Origin: CAVVPY01 sp963750295 | Lineage (GTDB): Bacteria; Actinomycetota; Actinomycetes; Mycobacteriales; Jatrophihabitantaceae | DNA: 64,000 bases | Direction: 5' to 3' | Assembly (NCBI GenBank): GCA_963750295.1 | Contig: CAVVPY010000001.1 | Location: forward strand, 1,302,001-1,366,000 | Part shown: one piece after another, positions 37,201 through 45,993 of the stretch | How positions within the stretch are numbered: the first letter of the stretch is position 1 | Layout of the letters: every line of letters begins with the position of its first letter | Notes under the pieces: generated by a model | Databases searched by the model: none | What the model saw: only the letters and a program-made list of their open reading frames with translations | Told to the model about the DNA's origin: nothing | Position numbers and translations under genes: made by a program

Positions 37201-38238
37201 TTAGTCCCCTTCCGGCCAGGACGGTCTGCCGACGACCTTGACATCGTCACCCATGCGCCGCACGTCCTGCACGTCCAGTGTGACTGCTTGCACGATGGAC
37301 GTGATCCCGGCGTTGCCGAGCGCGGGTGGGCCGGCACCGAGCAACTTCGGCGCGAGGTAGGCGACCACCTCGTCGATGCAGCGTGATTCGAGGAACGCGC
37401 CGGCGAGTGTCGGCCCGCCCTCCAGCAGGACGTGCCGCACGCCTCGATCGTGCAGCGCCTTGAGCGCGAAGCGCGGGACCGCGGTATCCAGGACGACCGT
37501 CTCGGCCGCGGCGTCGAGGACCCGCGCGTGTTGCGGAATCCGGTGCCTGCGGTCCAGAACTACGCGCAGTGGCTGGCGCTCGTTCAGCACGTCATCGAGG
37601 TTCCGGACGGTCAACTGCGGGTCGTCCTCGATCACCGTGCCGCTACCGACGACGATCGCGTCGACGATGCCGCGCAGGTCGTGGGCGTCGGCGCGAGAGG
37701 CCGCCGAGGACACCCAGCGCGAGGAGCCGTCCGCGGCGGCCGACCGGCCGTCCATCGTCGCGGCGTACTTCCAGGTCACGAACGGTCGGCCGGTGCGCAC
37801 TGCGTGCAGCCACGGCCGCAGCGCGCCGCCGGCGGCCAGTGCGGCGTCGAGCCCGGCATGGACGGCGACGCCGGCGGCGCGCAGCCGATCAGCGCCGCCT
37901 GCCGCTTCGGGATTCGGGTCGTCAACGGCGTAGACGACCTTCGCGATACCGGCCTCGACCAGGGCGTCCGCGCACGGACCGGTGCGACCAACGTGCGCGC
38001 AGGGTTCCAGCGTGATCACCGCGGTCCCGCCGCTGGCCGCGGCCCCGGCCGCCGCAAGGGCGACGATCTCGGCGTGCGGGCCACCGGCCGGCGCCGTGAC
38101 GCCCTCGCCGGCCAGCGATTCGTCCGCGCCGAGGATGACCGCGCCCACCGACGGATTCGGGCTCGTGCGACCACGCGCGGTCTCGGCGAGCGCCAGCGCG
38201 CGGTGCATCGCGGCCTGTTCGGCCTCAGTGATCTGCAC
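37201..38238 (-). CDS. ribD: Bifunctional riboflavin deaminase/reductase
   Basis: A 345-residue fusion. The N-terminal zinc deaminase has SPNPSVGAVIL, GGPHAEIVAL and ITLEPCAHVGRTGPCADAL, giving the H-A-E and PC..C zinc ligands. The C-terminal reductase (from about 147) has FVTWKYAATMDGRSAAADGSSRWVSS and the LLEGGPTLAGAFLES motif. The start is GTG. There is only an 8-base gap to rpe, so no FMN riboswitch stands in front of the rib genes. Confidence 0.96.
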   Translation of the reverse strand: MQITEAEQAAMHRALALAETARGRTSPNPSVGAVILGADESLAGEGVTAPAGGPHAEIVALAAAGAAASGGTAVITLEPCAHVGRTGPCADALVEAGIAKVVYAVDDPNPEAAGGADRLRAAGVAVHAGLDAALAAGGALRPWLHAVRTGRPFVTWKYAATMDGRSAAADGSSRWVSSAASRADAHDLRGIVDAIVVGSGTVIEDDPQLTVRNLDDVLNERQPLRVVLDRRHRIPQHARVLDAAAETVVLDTAVPRFALKALHDRGVRHVLLEGGPTLAGAFLESRCIDEVVAYLAPKLLGAGPPALGNAGITSIVQAVTLDVQDVRRMGDDVKVVGRPSWPEGD

Positions 38239-38246
38239 GGGGGTCC

Positions 38247-38909
38247 TCAGGGCTGGCAGTTCATGGCTCTACCGGCGATAACGCGCAACGCCTCGACGGC
38301 CTTCCCGGGGTCGTCGGCTCCGAACACGGCAGACCCGGCGACGAAGACATCGGCGCCCGCCTCGGCGGCGGCCGTGATCGTGTCGGCGTCGATCCCACCG
38401 TCGACCTCGATGAACAACCGCAGATGGCCGGCGCGGACGTGCTCGCGCGCGAGGCGAACCTTCGGCAGCACCTCGGCCATGAACGCTTGGCCGCCGAATC
38501 CCGGTTCGACCGTCATCACGAGCAAGGTGTCGAATTCGCGCAGGACGTCCAGGTACGGCTCGAGCGGGGTGCCCGGCTTCACCGACAGCCCGGCGAGCGC
38601 ACCCGCTGCCCGGATCGCCCGTGCTGTCTGCACGGCGTCGGCGGCGGCCTCGACGTGGAAGGTGACGTTGGCCGCACCCGCCTCGGCGTAGTCGGGCGCC
38701 CAGCGATCCGGATCCTCGATCATCAGGTGACAGTCGAGCGGGATGTCGGTCGCCCGTAGCAGGCTCTTGACCACGGGCAGGCCGAGGGTGAGGTTCGGGA
38801 CGAAGTGCGCATCCATCACGTCGACGTGCAACCAGTCCGACGTCGCGACGATCTCGGCTTGCTCGGCCAGCCTGGCGAAGTCCGCGGCCAGGATGCTGGG
38901 TGCGATCAT
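38247..38909 (-). CDS. rpe: Ribulose-phosphate 3-epimerase
   Basis: This enzyme interconverts ribulose and xylulose 5-phosphate and supplies the RibB substrate pool. It is a 220-residue TIM barrel starting MIAPSILAADFARLAEQ, then WLHVDVMDAHFVPNLTLG (metal His/Asp), CHLMIEDPDRW, VMTVEPGFGGQAFM and EVDGGIDADT. ATG 38909 gives the usual length. ATG 38954 (MSGTAGVARP) is an alternative; neither has a clear ribosome-binding site. Confidence 0.94.
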   Translation of the reverse strand: MIAPSILAADFARLAEQAEIVATSDWLHVDVMDAHFVPNLTLGLPVVKSLLRATDIPLDCHLMIEDPDRWAPDYAEAGAANVTFHVEAAADAVQTARAIRAAGALAGLSVKPGTPLEPYLDVLREFDTLLVMTVEPGFGGQAFMAEVLPKVRLAREHVRAGHLRLFIEVDGGIDADTITAAAEAGADVFVAGSAVFGADDPGKAVEALRVIAGRAMNCQP

Positions 38910-39022
38910 CGGCTCGCGGGCGCCTGGGCGCGCGACGCCGGCCGTTCCGCTCATCCGTGACTCGTCGGCGCCTGCACGGACGAAGTCTACGGCGTGACCG
39001 GAATCGCCTGGCCCAGCAAGGG

Positions 39023-40333
39023 TCAGCGCCGGCCGAGCAGTGCGAAGAACATGGCATCGGTGCCATGCCGGTGCGGCCACAGCTGCACCGTGGGGCCGTC
39101 GCCGAGGTGATCGACCCCGGGGAAGCAGGTTCGGGCGTCGAGCAGGTCGCGGCCCGCGACGACGTTCGCGGTCTCGGCGCGGTGCGGTGAGCAGGTCACG
39201 TAGGCGACCACCCCGCCGGGGCGCACCAGGCGCAACGCCGTATCGAGCAGTTCGCCCTGCAGTGCGCTCAGCGCGGTCACGTCCGCGGGCTCACGTCGCC
39301 ACCGTGACTCCGGCCGTCGCCGCAACGCCCCGAGTCCGGTGCACGGCGCGTCGACGAGCACGCGGTCATAGCCCCCATCGAGCTCCGGTAGGTCGCGGGC
39401 GTCACCGACGGTGACCGCCACCTGCCACGGCGCGGTGGCGGACCGGACGAGTTCGGCGCGGTGCGGGCGCAACTCGTTCGCGGTGACGGTTGCGCCGCGG
39501 TCGGCAGCGAGCGCGGCGAGCAGCGCGGCCTTCCCGCCCGGTCCGGCGCACAGGTCCAGCCAGCGTTCGTCGCGCCCGTCGATCGGGGCGGCCGCGAGTG
39601 CGAGCGCGCACACCTGGCTGCCCTCGTCCTGGACTGCCGCGCGGCGTTCCCGGACCGCCGCCACCGACCGGGGGTCACCGCCGTCGAGGCGCACCGCGAA
39701 CGGCGAGTACGGGCCGGGTGACCCGCCGGCCTGCTCGATCAGCTCGGCGCGGTCGATCCGCCCCGGCCAGGCCACCAGATGGGTCAGCGGACGGGTGTCG
39801 TCGGCCGCGAGTGCCGCGGCAGTCTCGGCCGCGTCGCCGCCGAGCGCGTCGGCGAACGCGGCGGCGATCCACTCCGGATGTGCCGTCCGCAATGCCACGG
39901 CCCGCAGTGGGCCGGCGCCGGCGGCGAGGTGATCGGTCCAGCCTGCCCAGTCACGGGCGCCAACCTTGCGCAGCACCGCGTTCACGAAGCCGGCTGCGCG
40001 GGCGAGCCCGACCGTCCGGGCCAGGTCGACCGTCGTGGTGACTGCAGCATGCGGGGGAACGCGCGTACGCAGCAGCTGATAGGCGCCCAATCGGAGCAGG
40101 TCCCGGACTTCGGGTTCGACCTCGGTGACCGAGCGGGTCACACACGCGGCGACGATCTCGTCGAGGGTCCCGGCCGCACGTACCGCGCCGTAACCGAGTT
40201 CGGTGGCCAGGGCGGCGTCGCGGCTCGACATCCGGGCCGCCGAGATCAGTTTGGGCAATGCGAGGTTGGCATAGGCGTGGTCGGCGTCGACCGCGCGCAA
40301 CAGCCGGTACGCGATCAGCCTCGGGTCAGCCAA
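39023..40333 (-). CDS. rsmB: 16S rRNA m5C967 methyltransferase, TTG start
   Basis: Methylates cytosine 967 of 16S rRNA. The 436-residue product has the N-terminal NusB-like domain (RLIAYRLLRAVDADHAYANLAL...RDAALATELGYGAVR) and the Rossmann methyltransferase with WLDLCAGPGGKAALLAAL, VLVDAPCTGLGALRRRPESRW (Pro-Cys) and VAYVTCSPHRAETANVV with the catalytic Cys. The start is TTG at 40333. The ribosome-binding site GGAGG lies 6 bases before it, inside the fmt coding end, and the two genes overlap by 8 bases. The much longer open frame upstream is fmt read out of frame. Confidence 0.94.
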   Translation of the reverse strand: MADPRLIAYRLLRAVDADHAYANLALPKLISAARMSSRDAALATELGYGAVRAAGTLDEIVAACVTRSVTEVEPEVRDLLRLGAYQLLRTRVPPHAAVTTTVDLARTVGLARAAGFVNAVLRKVGARDWAGWTDHLAAGAGPLRAVALRTAHPEWIAAAFADALGGDAAETAAALAADDTRPLTHLVAWPGRIDRAELIEQAGGSPGPYSPFAVRLDGGDPRSVAAVRERRAAVQDEGSQVCALALAAAPIDGRDERWLDLCAGPGGKAALLAALAADRGATVTANELRPHRAELVRSATAPWQVAVTVGDARDLPELDGGYDRVLVDAPCTGLGALRRRPESRWRREPADVTALSALQGELLDTALRLVRPGGVVAYVTCSPHRAETANVVAGRDLLDARTCFPGVDHLGDGPTVQLWPHRHGTDAMFFALLGRR

Positions 40334-41249
40334 GACGTTCCTCCGGATGCACTCGCGCGCCGCGGGCCCAGTCCGCCGCGGGCATCGCTCGCTTGCCCGG
40401 TGGTTGCACCGTGGCCAACTGCACTGCCATCGTCGCGGTGCCGACGGCGACACCGTCGCGGTCGACGCGCAATTGTCCGGGCGCGAGGTCGTTCGCGCCG
40501 CGCAACCGCACCGGTCCGAGCTTGAGCCGCTCCCCGCGGAAGGTGGTCCAGGCGCCCGGCGCCGGGGTGCAGGCGCGGACCAGTCGCTCCAGGTGGCGCG
40601 CCGGAGCGGTCCAGTCGAGTTCGGCGTCGGCGACGGTGAGCTTGCCGGCGATCGAGACGCCGTCCGAACCCTGCGGCCGAGGCTCGAGGGTGCCGTCCTC
40701 GATGCCGTCCATCGTGGCGACGAGCAGGCTCGCGCCGGCCTCGGCGAGGCGGGCGAGCAGGTCACCGGACGTGTCCTCGGGCCGGATCGCCTCGGTGAGG
40801 ACGCCGTACACCGGACCGGTGTCGAGACCGGCCTCGATCCGGAACGTGGACGCGCCGGTCACGTCGTCCCCGGCGAGGATCGCGTGCTGGACGGGAGCCG
40901 CGCCACGCCATGCGGGAAGCAGGGAGAAGTGCAGATTGACCCAGCCGTGCCGAGGGATGTCGAGTGCGTCCATGCGCAGCAGGGCGCCGTACGCGACGAC
41001 GGGGCAGCAGTCCGGGTGCAGACCGGCGAGCTCGGCCAGGAAGGCGGGCTCGCTCGGCTGCTGCGGCGCGAGCACCGGTATGCCGGCCTCGGTCGCGAGG
41101 GTGGCAAGGGGCGAGGCTGTCTCGCGGCGGCCACGTCCAGCCGGTTTGGCCGGACGGGTGATGACGGCGAGCACCTCGTGGCGCGAGTCCAGCAGCGCGC
41201 GCAAGGACGGAACTGCCGCAGCGGGGGTCCCCGCGAAGACCAGCCTCAT
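40326..41249 (-). CDS. fmt: Methionyl-tRNA formyltransferase
   Basis: Formylates the initiator tRNA. The 307 residues show MRLVFAGTPAAAVPSLRALL, the folate and catalytic motif WVNLHFSLLPAWRGAAPVQHAILAGDDVTGAS with Asn-His, and a C-terminal OB-like domain (LKLGPVRLRGANDLAPGQLRV). It pairs with def 43 bases upstream: one adds, the other removes the formyl group. Confidence 0.96.
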   Translation of the reverse strand: MRLVFAGTPAAAVPSLRALLDSRHEVLAVITRPAKPAGRGRRETASPLATLATEAGIPVLAPQQPSEPAFLAELAGLHPDCCPVVAYGALLRMDALDIPRHGWVNLHFSLLPAWRGAAPVQHAILAGDDVTGASTFRIEAGLDTGPVYGVLTEAIRPEDTSGDLLARLAEAGASLLVATMDGIEDGTLEPRPQGSDGVSIAGKLTVADAELDWTAPARHLERLVRACTPAPGAWTTFRGERLKLGPVRLRGANDLAPGQLRVDRDGVAVGTATMAVQLATVQPPGKRAMPAADWARGARVHPEERLG

Positions 41250-41292
41250 CGCGGGCGCTCGGACGGCACGGCCGAACGCGATTGGTCAGCCG

Positions 41293-41832
41293 TCATCGGC
41301 CGGCGTGGGGGCTGACCTTGACGGTGGGAGTGGCCAGGCCCGACCAGGGCGCCTCGCGGATCGCCTTCATCGCGGCCTTGCGCGTCTGGACGTCGAGCCG
41401 ATCGACGAACAGCACCCCGTCGAGGTGATCGGTCTCGTGCTGGATCGCGCGCGAGAGCCGGGCGGTGCCCTCGATCGTCACCGGGTCGCCGTACTGGTTC
41501 TGCCCGTGTGCGACGACATTCGCCCGGCGCAGGCAGTCGAAGGCCAGGCCAGGGATGGACAGGCAACCCTCCTCGCCGTCCTGCATCGCCTCGTCGGGGA
41601 AATGCAGGACCGGGTTGACGAGATGGCCGGACTGGCTGTCGTCGACGTGGTAGGTGAACACCCGCAACCCGACGCCGATCTGGGGTGCGGCCAGGCCCGC
41701 GCCAGGGGCGTCGAGCATCGTCTCGGCCAGGTCGGCGACCAGCTTCCGCAGCTGCTTGTCGAAATCGGTCACGACCTCGGCCGGGGTGCGCAGCACGGGA
41801 TCGCCGAACAGCCGGATGGGGACAACCGTCAC
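41293..41832 (-). CDS. def: Peptide deformylase
   Basis: Removes the N-formyl group from new proteins. The 179-residue metalloenzyme has all three motifs: GAGLAAPQIGVGLR, EEGCLSIPGLAF (metal Cys) and QHETDHLDGVLFVDRL (HExxH-type; both metal His present). The start is GTG, divergent from the MFS gene with 49 bases between starts. It is the first gene of the def-fmt-rsmB-rpe-rib array; priA, which often precedes it in actinobacteria, is not here. Confidence 0.96.
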   Translation of the reverse strand: MTVVPIRLFGDPVLRTPAEVVTDFDKQLRKLVADLAETMLDAPGAGLAAPQIGVGLRVFTYHVDDSQSGHLVNPVLHFPDEAMQDGEEGCLSIPGLAFDCLRRANVVAHGQNQYGDPVTIEGTARLSRAIQHETDHLDGVLFVDRLDVQTRKAAMKAIREAPWSGLATPTVKVSPHAGR

Positions 41833-41875
41833 ACCACCAGTCTAGGGAAACACTGGACCCGTCCTCGCCAAACTA

Positions 41876-41890
41876 GTTAGCATGGCTAAC
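41876..41890 (+). promoter_or_regulatory. Palindrome over the MFS start codon, candidate operator
   Basis: GTTAGC and GCTAAC flank ATG, giving a perfect 6-base inverted repeat centred on the start codon. Its size and symmetry fit a MarR- or TetR-type site. A protein bound there would block both a leaderless start and ribosome access. Confidence 0.55.
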
Positions 41891-43627
41891 GAAGGAAGGA
41901 CGCCTGTGCTCGAACACTCCCCCCGGCACGAACGCCGCGTGGCGCTCAGCGTGACCACAGTCGGCATGCTCGCGGCCACGCTGAACGCCTCCATCCTGCT
42001 GATCTCGCTGCCGGCGATCTTCAACGGCCTCGGCCTGGATCCGCTCGCCCCGCAGAACATCTCCTACCTGCTGTGGATGTTGATGGGGTTCCTGCTCGTC
42101 ACCGCCGTGCTGGTGGTCACCTTCGGCCGGCTCGGCGACCAGTACGGACGGGCGCGACTGTTCAACCTGGGCTTTCTCATCTTCACGATCGCGTCGGTCG
42201 CGTGCGCGCTGGTCCCGAACTCCGGCTCGGCAGGCGCGCTGGAACTGATCGGGTTGCGCGTGGTTCAGGGCGTCGGCGGCGCGATGATCATGGCGAACTC
42301 GACGGCCATCATCACCGACGCGTTCCCACCCGACCGCCGTGGCTTCGCGCTCGGGCTCAACCAGGTGTCCGCGCTGGCCGGTTCGTTCCTCGGCCTCGTG
42401 ATCGGCGGCCTGCTCGCAGAATGGCATTGGCGCGCGGTGTTCTGGGTGAGCGTCCCGGTGGGCATCTGGGGCACCTGGATCGGCTACCGCAACCTGCACG
42501 ACAAGCCGCGGACGTCCTCGGCCAAAGTGGTCGTGGACTGGTGGGGCAACCTGACCTTCGGCATCGGCCTGGTCTCGCTGCTCATGGCCGTGACCTACGG
42601 GCTGCAGCCCTACGGCGGGCACACGATGGGGTGGACGTCGCCGGCAGTGCTGAGTGGCGCGGGCATCGGTGTGCTGCTGCTCGTCGCCTTCGGATTCATC
42701 GAGACCCGGGTCACGGACCCGATGATCGACCTGCGCCTGTTCCGAGTCCGCGCCTTCGCGGCCGGCCAGGCGGTGAACCTGCTGACCGCGATGTCGCGGG
42801 GCGGCCTGCAGTTCATGCTGATCATCTGGTTGCAGGGCATCTGGCTGCCGCTGCACGGGTACTCGTTCGCCGACACGCCGCTGTGGGCCGGTATCTACAT
42901 GCTGCCGTTGACGATCGGTTTCCTGATCGCGGGACCGGCCTCGGGCGCCATCTCGGACCGGTTCGGTGCCCGGACCTTCGCCACCGGCGGGCTGCTGCTG
43001 ACCGCGGTGACCTTCGTCGGCCTGATCCTGCTGCCAGCCAACTTCGATTACCGGACTTTCGCAGTGCTGCTCGCGCTCAACGGCGTCGGTACCGGACTCG
43101 TCGCCGCGCCCAATGCGGCCGCGATCATGAACTCCGTCCCCGCCTCGCAGCGCGGAGCCGCGTCAGGAGTGCGCGCGACGGGCATGAACGCCGGCATGGT
43201 GCTGTCGATGGCCGGATTCTTCAGCCTGATGGCGGTCGGCCTGGCGGCGCGACTGCCCTCCGCCCTGACCTCCGGGCTGACCGCTGCCGGCGTCGACCCG
43301 GCGACGGCCGCGCAGGCGTCGCACACCCCGCCGGTGGGCACGCTGTTCGCCGCGTTCCTCGGCGACAACCCGATCCGCCGACTCGTCCCGCATGCCGGCG
43401 CAGGGGTCGACACGGACCTCATCTACGGACGCTTGTTCTTCCCGCACCTGATCGCCGATCCGTTCCGCCACGGCCTGCTGATCGCCTTCCTCGCCTCGAT
43501 CCTGATGCTGGTGATCGCGGCCGGCGCGTCGCTGCTGCGCGGCAAGCGGTTCGTCCACGCCGAGGCCGGCATCGAGCGCGAACCCGTTGCCGCGCTGCCC
43601 TCCGAGGCTGCGATCGCCGGTTCCTGA
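41882..43627 (+). CDS. MFS drug exporter, DHA2-like (14 TM type)
   Basis: A 581-residue inner-membrane antiporter. Many hydrophobic helices are visible; the DHA2 family has 14. Motifs are the motif A-like VTFGRLGDQYGRARLFN between helices 2 and 3 and the motif C-like region ALAGSFLGLVIGGLLAEWHWRAVFWVSVPVG of helix 5. A large extracytoplasmic loop lies near residues 460-525 (SALTSGLTAAGVDPATAAQ...LIYGRLFFPHLIADP), typical of this group. The ATG lies inside a palindrome. No regulator gene is adjacent: def is divergent and rlmN convergent. The substrate is unknown. Confidence 0.9.
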   Translation: MANEGRTPVLEHSPRHERRVALSVTTVGMLAATLNASILLISLPAIFNGLGLDPLAPQNISYLLWMLMGFLLVTAVLVVTFGRLGDQYGRARLFNLGFLIFTIASVACALVPNSGSAGALELIGLRVVQGVGGAMIMANSTAIITDAFPPDRRGFALGLNQVSALAGSFLGLVIGGLLAEWHWRAVFWVSVPVGIWGTWIGYRNLHDKPRTSSAKVVVDWWGNLTFGIGLVSLLMAVTYGLQPYGGHTMGWTSPAVLSGAGIGVLLLVAFGFIETRVTDPMIDLRLFRVRAFAAGQAVNLLTAMSRGGLQFMLIIWLQGIWLPLHGYSFADTPLWAGIYMLPLTIGFLIAGPASGAISDRFGARTFATGGLLLTAVTFVGLILLPANFDYRTFAVLLALNGVGTGLVAAPNAAAIMNSVPASQRGAASGVRATGMNAGMVLSMAGFFSLMAVGLAARLPSALTSGLTAAGVDPATAAQASHTPPVGTLFAAFLGDNPIRRLVPHAGAGVDTDLIYGRLFFPHLIADPFRHGLLIAFLASILMLVIAAGASLLRGKRFVHAEAGIEREPVAALPSEAAIAGS

Positions 43628-43634
43628 CCGCCGG

Positions 43635-44816
43635 TTACGGCGCGGCGGCCAGTTGCCCGCAGGCGCCGTCGATGTCGCGGCCGCGGGTGTCGCGCACGGT
43701 CACGGGCACGCCGCGGGCCTCCAGGCACCGGACGAACTCGCGCTCGACCGGCTTGGACGAGGCGTCCCACATCGAGCCCGGCGTCGGGTTGAGCGGAATC
43801 AGGTTCACGTGGGCAAGGCGAGGGGCGAGCAGGTCGGCGAGCAGTTCGGCTCGCCAGGACTGGTCGTTGATGTCGCGGATCATCGCGTACTCGATCGAGT
43901 ACCGGCGCCCGGTGCGGGCGGCGTAGGCATCGGCCGCGGCCAGCACCTCCTGCACCTTCCACCGCGTGTTCACCGGCACCAGCGTGTCGCGCAATTCGTC
44001 GTCGGGGGCGTGCAGCGAGACGGCGAGGGTCACTGCGAGGCCCTCGTCGGTGAGTTTGGCGATCGCCGGCACCAGCCCGACCGTTGAGACGGTGATCGAG
44101 CGCCGGGACAGCCCGAACCCGCCCGGCGGCGGCTCGACCAGCCGATGCAAAGCGGCGGCGAGGTGCCGGTAGTTCGCGAGCGGCTCGCCCATCCCCATGA
44201 ACACCACGTTGGACAGCCGCCCCGCACCGTCACCGATCTCGCCGCGGGCGGCGGTTCGCGCGGCCGCGAACACCTGCTCGACGATCTCGGCCGTGGACAG
44301 GTTGCGCGTCAACCCGCCCTGCCCGGTCGCGCAGAACGGGCAGGCCATCCCGCAGCCGGCCTGACTCGACACGCACGCGGTGATCCGGTCCGAAGACGTA
44401 GCGCTGCTCGGCGGAGTCGAATCAGGCTCGGCGGCGCCGAGGTCGATGTGCCGGTCAGCTCGACGCATCCGGCGCGGATACCGCATCAGCACGCTCTCGA
44501 CGAGAGCCCCGTCGTGCAAGCGCCACAGGGTCTTGCGGGTCGTCCCAACGTCGGTGGCGACCGTGCGCACCTCGTGCAGCAGCCGTGGCAACAATGCTCG
44601 TCCGACCATGTCTCTCACGGCGGGCGGCAGGTCGGTCATCGCGGCCGGGTCGTTCTCGAAGCGCGCGAAGTAGTGCCGTGAGAGCTGGTCGGCGCGGTAG
44701 CCGGGCAGGCCCAGTTCGGCGACGGCGTCGCGCCGGGCGGACGCGTCGAGGTCGGCCAGATGCCTCGGCGGGCGGGCGCGTCGGGGCGCGTCGAACACGA
44801 GCGGCAGCGAGGTCAT
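43635..44816 (-). CDS. rlmN: Dual-specificity RNA methyltransferase RlmN
   Basis: A radical-SAM enzyme that makes m2A2503 in 23S rRNA and m2A37 in some tRNAs. The 393 residues carry the 4Fe-4S cluster motif C155-GMA-C159-PF-C162, NVVFMGMGEPLANY, VSTVGLVPAI and a C-terminal Cys in DTRGRDIDGACGQL, the methyl carrier residue. A polar stretch at residues about 115-144 (MRRADRHIDLGAAEPDSTPP...) before the cluster is longer than in most relatives. It converges with the MFS gene. Confidence 0.95.
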   Translation of the reverse strand: MTSLPLVFDAPRRARPPRHLADLDASARRDAVAELGLPGYRADQLSRHYFARFENDPAAMTDLPPAVRDMVGRALLPRLLHEVRTVATDVGTTRKTLWRLHDGALVESVLMRYPRRMRRADRHIDLGAAEPDSTPPSSATSSDRITACVSSQAGCGMACPFCATGQGGLTRNLSTAEIVEQVFAAARTAARGEIGDGAGRLSNVVFMGMGEPLANYRHLAAALHRLVEPPPGGFGLSRRSITVSTVGLVPAIAKLTDEGLAVTLAVSLHAPDDELRDTLVPVNTRWKVQEVLAAADAYAARTGRRYSIEYAMIRDINDQSWRAELLADLLAPRLAHVNLIPLNPTPGSMWDASSKPVEREFVRCLEARGVPVTVRDTRGRDIDGACGQLAAAP

Positions 44817-44856
44817 GGCCAGTCGATTGTCGCAGTCGCCTCGAACTCGACCGCGT

Positions 44857-45402
44857 TCAGTGGCTGCGGGCGTCGATCTCGGCCTGCTCCTCGGCGGTCA
44901 TCGCGAACGCGACCAACCACCGTGCGTCGATGCGGCTGTAGGCGATAGTGCCCCAGGTTTCGGGGTCCGCGCCGTAATGCCCGATGAAGTGCTGCCGAAA
45001 CATCTCGCGCTCGGCACCGTCGAGGCGGGTCTCGTAGCCGTGGCAGAACACGCCGTATCCGTCACGCGGGGTGTACGACGCGCTGATCGCCGGGCGGGCC
45101 GCGAGCTGGCGTGCCTTCGGCGAGCCGGCGTCGGTGCTGAAGTACCAGTGCCCGTGCAGGAAGTGCCCATCGACGGCGGACAGCCGCGGCTCGCCGCGCG
45201 CGGTGACCGTCGCGATGTTGAGGACGGCCGGCGTGGGCAGGTCAGCGACGAGGCGCTCGGCAGACAGCCGTCGTTGCGGTGTCATGATCGAGAGCAGGTG
45301 CGGCGACGATCGGGCGAAGCTGTCATCGAGCAACTGCTGCAGGTTCGCCAGTTCGGCGGCCGTCTCGCGCATGAGGTCAAGGGTGCCACCGCCCACCGAC
45401 AC
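44857..45402 (-). CDS. Pyridoxamine 5'-phosphate oxidase-fold protein
   Basis: A 181-residue flavin- or heme-binding split-barrel protein. The recognisable part reads LPTPAVLNIATVTARGEPRLSAVDGHFLHGHWYFSTDAGSPKARQLAARPAISASYT, the pattern of actinobacterial PNPOx-like FMN proteins, then DGYGVFCHGYETRL. The start is GTG 45402 or ATG 45372; neither has a strong ribosome-binding site. It stands between rlmN and a kinase-like gene, all in one direction. The substrate is unknown. Confidence 0.8.
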   Translation of the reverse strand: MSVGGGTLDLMRETAAELANLQQLLDDSFARSSPHLLSIMTPQRRLSAERLVADLPTPAVLNIATVTARGEPRLSAVDGHFLHGHWYFSTDAGSPKARQLAARPAISASYTPRDGYGVFCHGYETRLDGAEREMFRQHFIGHYGADPETWGTIAYSRIDARWLVAFAMTAEEQAEIDARSH

Positions 45403-45426
45403 CTGTCAGCGAAGCGGACCGGTGAC

Positions 45427-45987
45427 TCACTCGATGCCGCTGACGATCGCGTCCACCCGCTCCTGCGGATGCTCACGGGCGATGTAGCGCTCCTCGGACG
45501 GCATCCAGTCCACCAGCCACCGCGGCATCTGCTCGGCTCCGTCGCGAGCACGGGCCCGGGCCAGCCGGACCTCGCGCGGAGCCTCCACCCAGACGGTGTA
45601 GTCCCACGCGACGTCGACCTCGGCGCGGGTCGCCGAGACGCCTTCGACGACCACGACCTGCCTGGTCTCGATGTCGTGCCACTCGGCACCTTCGTTACGG
45701 TCCCAGTCCCAGCGCTGGTAGTGCGCCCAGCGGCCGGCACGCAGCGGCAACACGATCTCGTTGCGGAACCGGTCCCAGTCCCATTCCGGCAGGCACGGTC
45801 CGGCGAAGTCGTCGACGTGGACGACCACCGCGCGCGGTACCACCGCAGCGATGAGGTCGGCGAACATCGTCTTGCCGGCCGCGCCGCACCCGTCCACGCC
45901 GACGTACACGGTGCGGCGCGGGAACTCGTCGGCGAGTGCGCCGATCTCGACCACGCACTGCGCGCGGCTCAACTTTCGCGCCGTCAC
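45427..45987 (-). CDS. Uridine kinase-like P-loop NTPase
   Basis: A 186-residue protein with Walker A GVDGCGAAGKT (residues about 30-40), VVVHVDDFAGPCLPEWDWDRF as a kinase-like Asp-Asp pair, and VVVVEGVSATRAEV before an R-rich lid (REVRLARARARDG). It resembles small actinobacterial uridine kinase or AAA-type phosphotransferase proteins. It lacks enough to name the substrate. It ends 24 bases before the PNPOx-like gene. Confidence 0.8.
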   Translation of the reverse strand: MTARKLSRAQCVVEIGALADEFPRRTVYVGVDGCGAAGKTMFADLIAAVVPRAVVVHVDDFAGPCLPEWDWDRFRNEIVLPLRAGRWAHYQRWDWDRNEGAEWHDIETRQVVVVEGVSATRAEVDVAWDYTVWVEAPREVRLARARARDGAEQMPRWLVDWMPSEERYIAREHPQERVDAIVSGIE

Positions 45988-45993
45988 GGCGAA

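Noticed and set aside
38239..38246. FMN riboswitch before ribD
   Set aside because: Only 8 bases separate rpe and ribD and no RFN-like segments occur nearby.
40334..40765. Extended N-terminus of the rsmB frame
   Set aside because: It is fmt read out of frame; TTG 40333 has a proper ribosome-binding site and matches the family start.
40258..41880. 540-residue plus-strand frame
   Set aside because: Antisense to fmt and def; no recognisable motif.
42265..42876. Minus-strand frames inside the MFS gene as a possible regulator
   Set aside because: They are short or lack helix-turn-helix patterns and lie fully antisense to a certain membrane protein gene.
42073..43926. 617-residue plus-strand open frame
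   Set aside because: It is the MFS gene read in another frame on the same strand; Arg/Ala/His-rich with no hydrophobic helices.
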